Source: an uncultured Collinsella sp. (GTDB lineage Bacteria; Actinomycetota; Coriobacteriia; Coriobacteriales; Coriobacteriaceae). From it: 64,000 nt of DNA. Positions 62,341 through 64,000 of the stretch are shown piece by piece. Each line of letters opens with the position of its first letter. Position 1 is the stretch's first letter. Made by a program: the position numbers and the translations under genes. The notes under the pieces are model-generated. The model was not told the origin of the DNA. It worked only from the letters and a program-made list of their open reading frames with translations, and searched no databases. The stretch spans positions 1 through 64,000 of the forward strand of contig CATWQC010000004.1 in the NCBI GenBank assembly GCA_958352845.1, in the 5' to 3' direction.

Positions 62341-64000
62341 CTAGCAGACGGCGTAGTCCTGGGGCTCGCGGCCGTAGTAGGCGTCCAGGTAGAGCTCCTT
62401 GATCTCGCTCATGAGCGGGTAGCGCGGGTTAGCGCCGGTGCACTGGTCGTTGAATGCCTGCTCGGTCATCTCGTCGAGGGTGTCGAGGAAGTACTGCTCG
62501 TCAACACCGTAGTCGGCGATGGTCTTCTTGACACCGATGAAGTCCTTGAGCTCCTCGAGCTTCGTGATGAAGTTCTCGAAGACCTCCTTGTCGTCCTTGC
62601 CCTCGATGCCGCAGTACTTGGCCATCTCGGCGTAGTTGTGCAGCGCGTTGGGGTAAGGATACTGGGAGAAGGTACCCATCTTGACGGGAGCCTCGGCGGC
62701 GTTGTAGCGCATGACGCGGGTCAGGATGACGGCGTTAGCGATGCCGTGGGGCAGGTGATGGAAAGCGCCGAGCTTGTGAGCCATGGAGTGGTTGAGGCCC
62801 AGGAAGGCGTTGGCGAAGGCCATACCGGCCATGCAGGAGGCGTTGTGCATCTCCTCGCGGGCGTGCGGGTCCTTGGCGCCGTTCGTGAAGCTGGAGGGCA
62901 GGTTCTCAAAGACGAGCTTGGCAGCGCGCTCGGAGAGGCCCTTGGTGTAGTCGGAAGCCATGATGGAGACGTAGGACTCGATGGCGTGGGTCATGACGTC
63001 GATGCCGGAGGCAGCGGTCAGGCCGCGCGGGGCGGTCATGCAGTTGTCGGCGTCGACGATAGCCATGTTGGGGAGCAGCGCGTAGTCGGCGAGCGGCCAC
63101 TTGATGCCGGTCTCCTTGTCGGTGATGATGGCGAACGGCGTGCACTCGGAGCCGGTACCCGAGGAGGTCGGGACGGCGACGAAGTAGGCCTTCTTGCCCA
63201 TCTCGGGGAAGGCGAAGATACGCTTGCGGATGTCCATGAAGTCCATGGCCATGTCCTCAAACTTGCACTCGGGGTGCTCGTACATCATCCACATGATCTT
63301 GCCGGCGTCCATAGCGGAGCCACCGCCGACGGCGATGATGACGTCCGGCTCAAAGAGAGCCATCTGCTTGGCGCCGCGACGTGCGCACTGCAGCGACGGA
63401 TCGGGCTCGACGTCGTAGAAGCAGTCGTGGGCGATGCCCATCTCGTCGAGCTTGGCCTCGATGGCGCGGGTGTTGCCATTCTTGAAGAGGAACTGGTCGG
63501 TAACGATGAAGGCGCGCTTCTTGCCCATGACGTTGCCCAGCTCGTCGAGGGCGACGGGCGTGGAACCCTTCTTGAAGTAGACCTTCTCGGGAGCGCGGAA
63601 CCACAGCATGTTCTCACGGCGCTCGGCCACAGTCTTAACGTTGATCAAGTGCTTCACCCCAACGTTCTCGGAGACGGAGTTGCCGCCCCAGGAGCCGCAG
63701 CCCAGGGTCAGAGACGGCTTCATGCCAAAGTTGTACAGGTCGCCGATGCCACCGTGCGAGGACGGGGTGTTGATGACGATGCGGCAGGCCTTCATGACGT
63801 GCTCGAACAGGCTGATCTTTTCGGCCTGGGCGGGGTGCACGTACAGAGAGGCGGTGTGGCCCGGGCCACCGGCGAGCACCAGGTTCTCGGCCTTGTCGAC
63901 GGCCTCCTGGAAGTCCTTGGCGTGGTACATGGCCAGGACTGGGGAGAGCTTCTCGTGGGAGAACTCCTCCTTGGCGGGGTCGGTGGAGGTGACCTCGGCG
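62341..64000 (-). CDS. adhE: Bifunctional aldehyde-alcohol dehydrogenase AdhE, C-terminal part
   Basis: About 553 residues of AdhE; the N-terminal aldehyde dehydrogenase part lies beyond the right edge. The visible part starts within the ALDH domain (E-K-L-S-P-V-L-A-M-Y) and contains the linker. The iron-dependent alcohol dehydrogenase has G-G-G-S-A-M-D-A-G-K NAD binding, A-V-P-T-S-S-G-T-G-S-E, and iron-ligand histidines in N-H-S-M-A-H-K-L-G-A-F-H-H-L-P-H-G. It reduces acetyl-CoA to ethanol, regenerating NAD in an anaerobic fermenter. AdhE often forms spirosome filaments (family knowledge). Confidence 0.96.
   Translation of the reverse strand, partial: AEVTSTDPAKEEFSHEKLSPVLAMYHAKDFQEAVDKAENLVLAGGPGHTASLYVHPAQAEKISLFEHVMKACRIVINTPSSHGGIGDLYNFGMKPSLTLGCGSWGGNSVSENVGVKHLINVKTVAERRENMLWFRAPEKVYFKKGSTPVALDELGNVMGKKRAFIVTDQFLFKNGNTRAIEAKLDEMGIAHDCFYDVEPDPSLQCARRGAKQMALFEPDVIIAVGGGSAMDAGKIMWMMYEHPECKFEDMAMDFMDIRKRIFAFPEMGKKAYFVAVPTSSGTGSECTPFAIITDKETGIKWPLADYALLPNMAIVDADNCMTAPRGLTAASGIDVMTHAIESYVSIMASDYTKGLSERAAKLVFENLPSSFTNGAKDPHAREEMHNASCMAGMAFANAFLGLNHSMAHKLGAFHHLPHGIANAVILTRVMRYNAAEAPVKMGTFSQYPYPNALHNYAEMAKYCGIEGKDDKEVFENFITKLEELKDFIGVKKTIADYGVDEQYFLDTLDEMTEQAFNDQCTGANPRYPLMSEIKELYLDAYYGREPQDYAVC

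Overview
The window is about 64 kb of high-GC, gene-dense bacterial chromosome. Gene content and protein style point to a Coriobacteriia actinobacterium of the Collinsella type (an inference from family resemblance; no 16S rRNA gene is present). Hints are the nine-activity shikimate cluster with an AroE-AroK fusion, the mreBCD-PBP2-rodA rod-shape cluster, a site-2 protease with an internal insertion, AdhE, pyruvate phosphate dikinase with its regulator, and many TTG/GTG starts.

Layout. 1-3.3 kb: cell-surface polysaccharide genes (end of rfbD, a GT2 glycosyltransferase, a two-gene ABC exporter) and tRNA-Arg(TCT). 3.4-11.9 kb, minus strand: aroF-tyrA-aroB-aroA-aroC-pheA-aroE/K-aroQ, which together take PEP plus erythrose-4-phosphate to chorismate and on to prephenate-derived Phe and Tyr precursors; a terminator-like hairpin lies in the leader. 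12-18.2 kb: tRNA-Arg(CCG), a P-type ATPase, a zinc-ribbon membrane protein, a cyclophilin and a TPR membrane protein. 18.2-25.2 kb: mreB-mreC-mreD-mrdA-rodA and a DUF697-like membrane protein (cell elongation). 25.2-32 kb: a radical-SAM pair, rplU-rpmA, obg-nadD-yqeK-rsfS. 32-33.1 kb: an AT-richer island with a REP-associated tyrosine transposase (RAYT) between palindromic repeats. 33.1-38 kb: dinB (minus), then rpsP-khpA-rimM-trmD-lepB and glyQ. 38-44.1 kb: glyS, the PPDK regulator, a second copy of the palindromic repeat pair, and ppdK. 44.3-51 kb: rplS, rnhB, yraN-comM-dprA-trmFO-xerC. 51-61.3 kb: rpsB-tsf and pyrH-frr-uppS-cdsA-dxr-rseP-ispG-proS (translation, isoprenoid and envelope lipid synthesis). 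61.4-64 kb, minus strand: an APH-fold kinase and the C-terminal part of adhE, which runs off the right edge.

The most interesting signal is the RAYT gene with a family of about 33-bp palindromic elements (ends GTAGCTAA/TTAGCTAC, core TTTGGGACGGGG). They flank it on both sides and recur 8 kb away as an inverted pair after the PPDK-regulator gene. Three genes end inside or on the edge of a copy, using the element's own TAG as stop codon. Other points worth checking are a winged-helix-like insertion in the RseP-type protease, an xerC gene with no canonical full-length start codon, an attenuator-like leader before aroF, and a four-copy TTTACC array upstream of ppdK.
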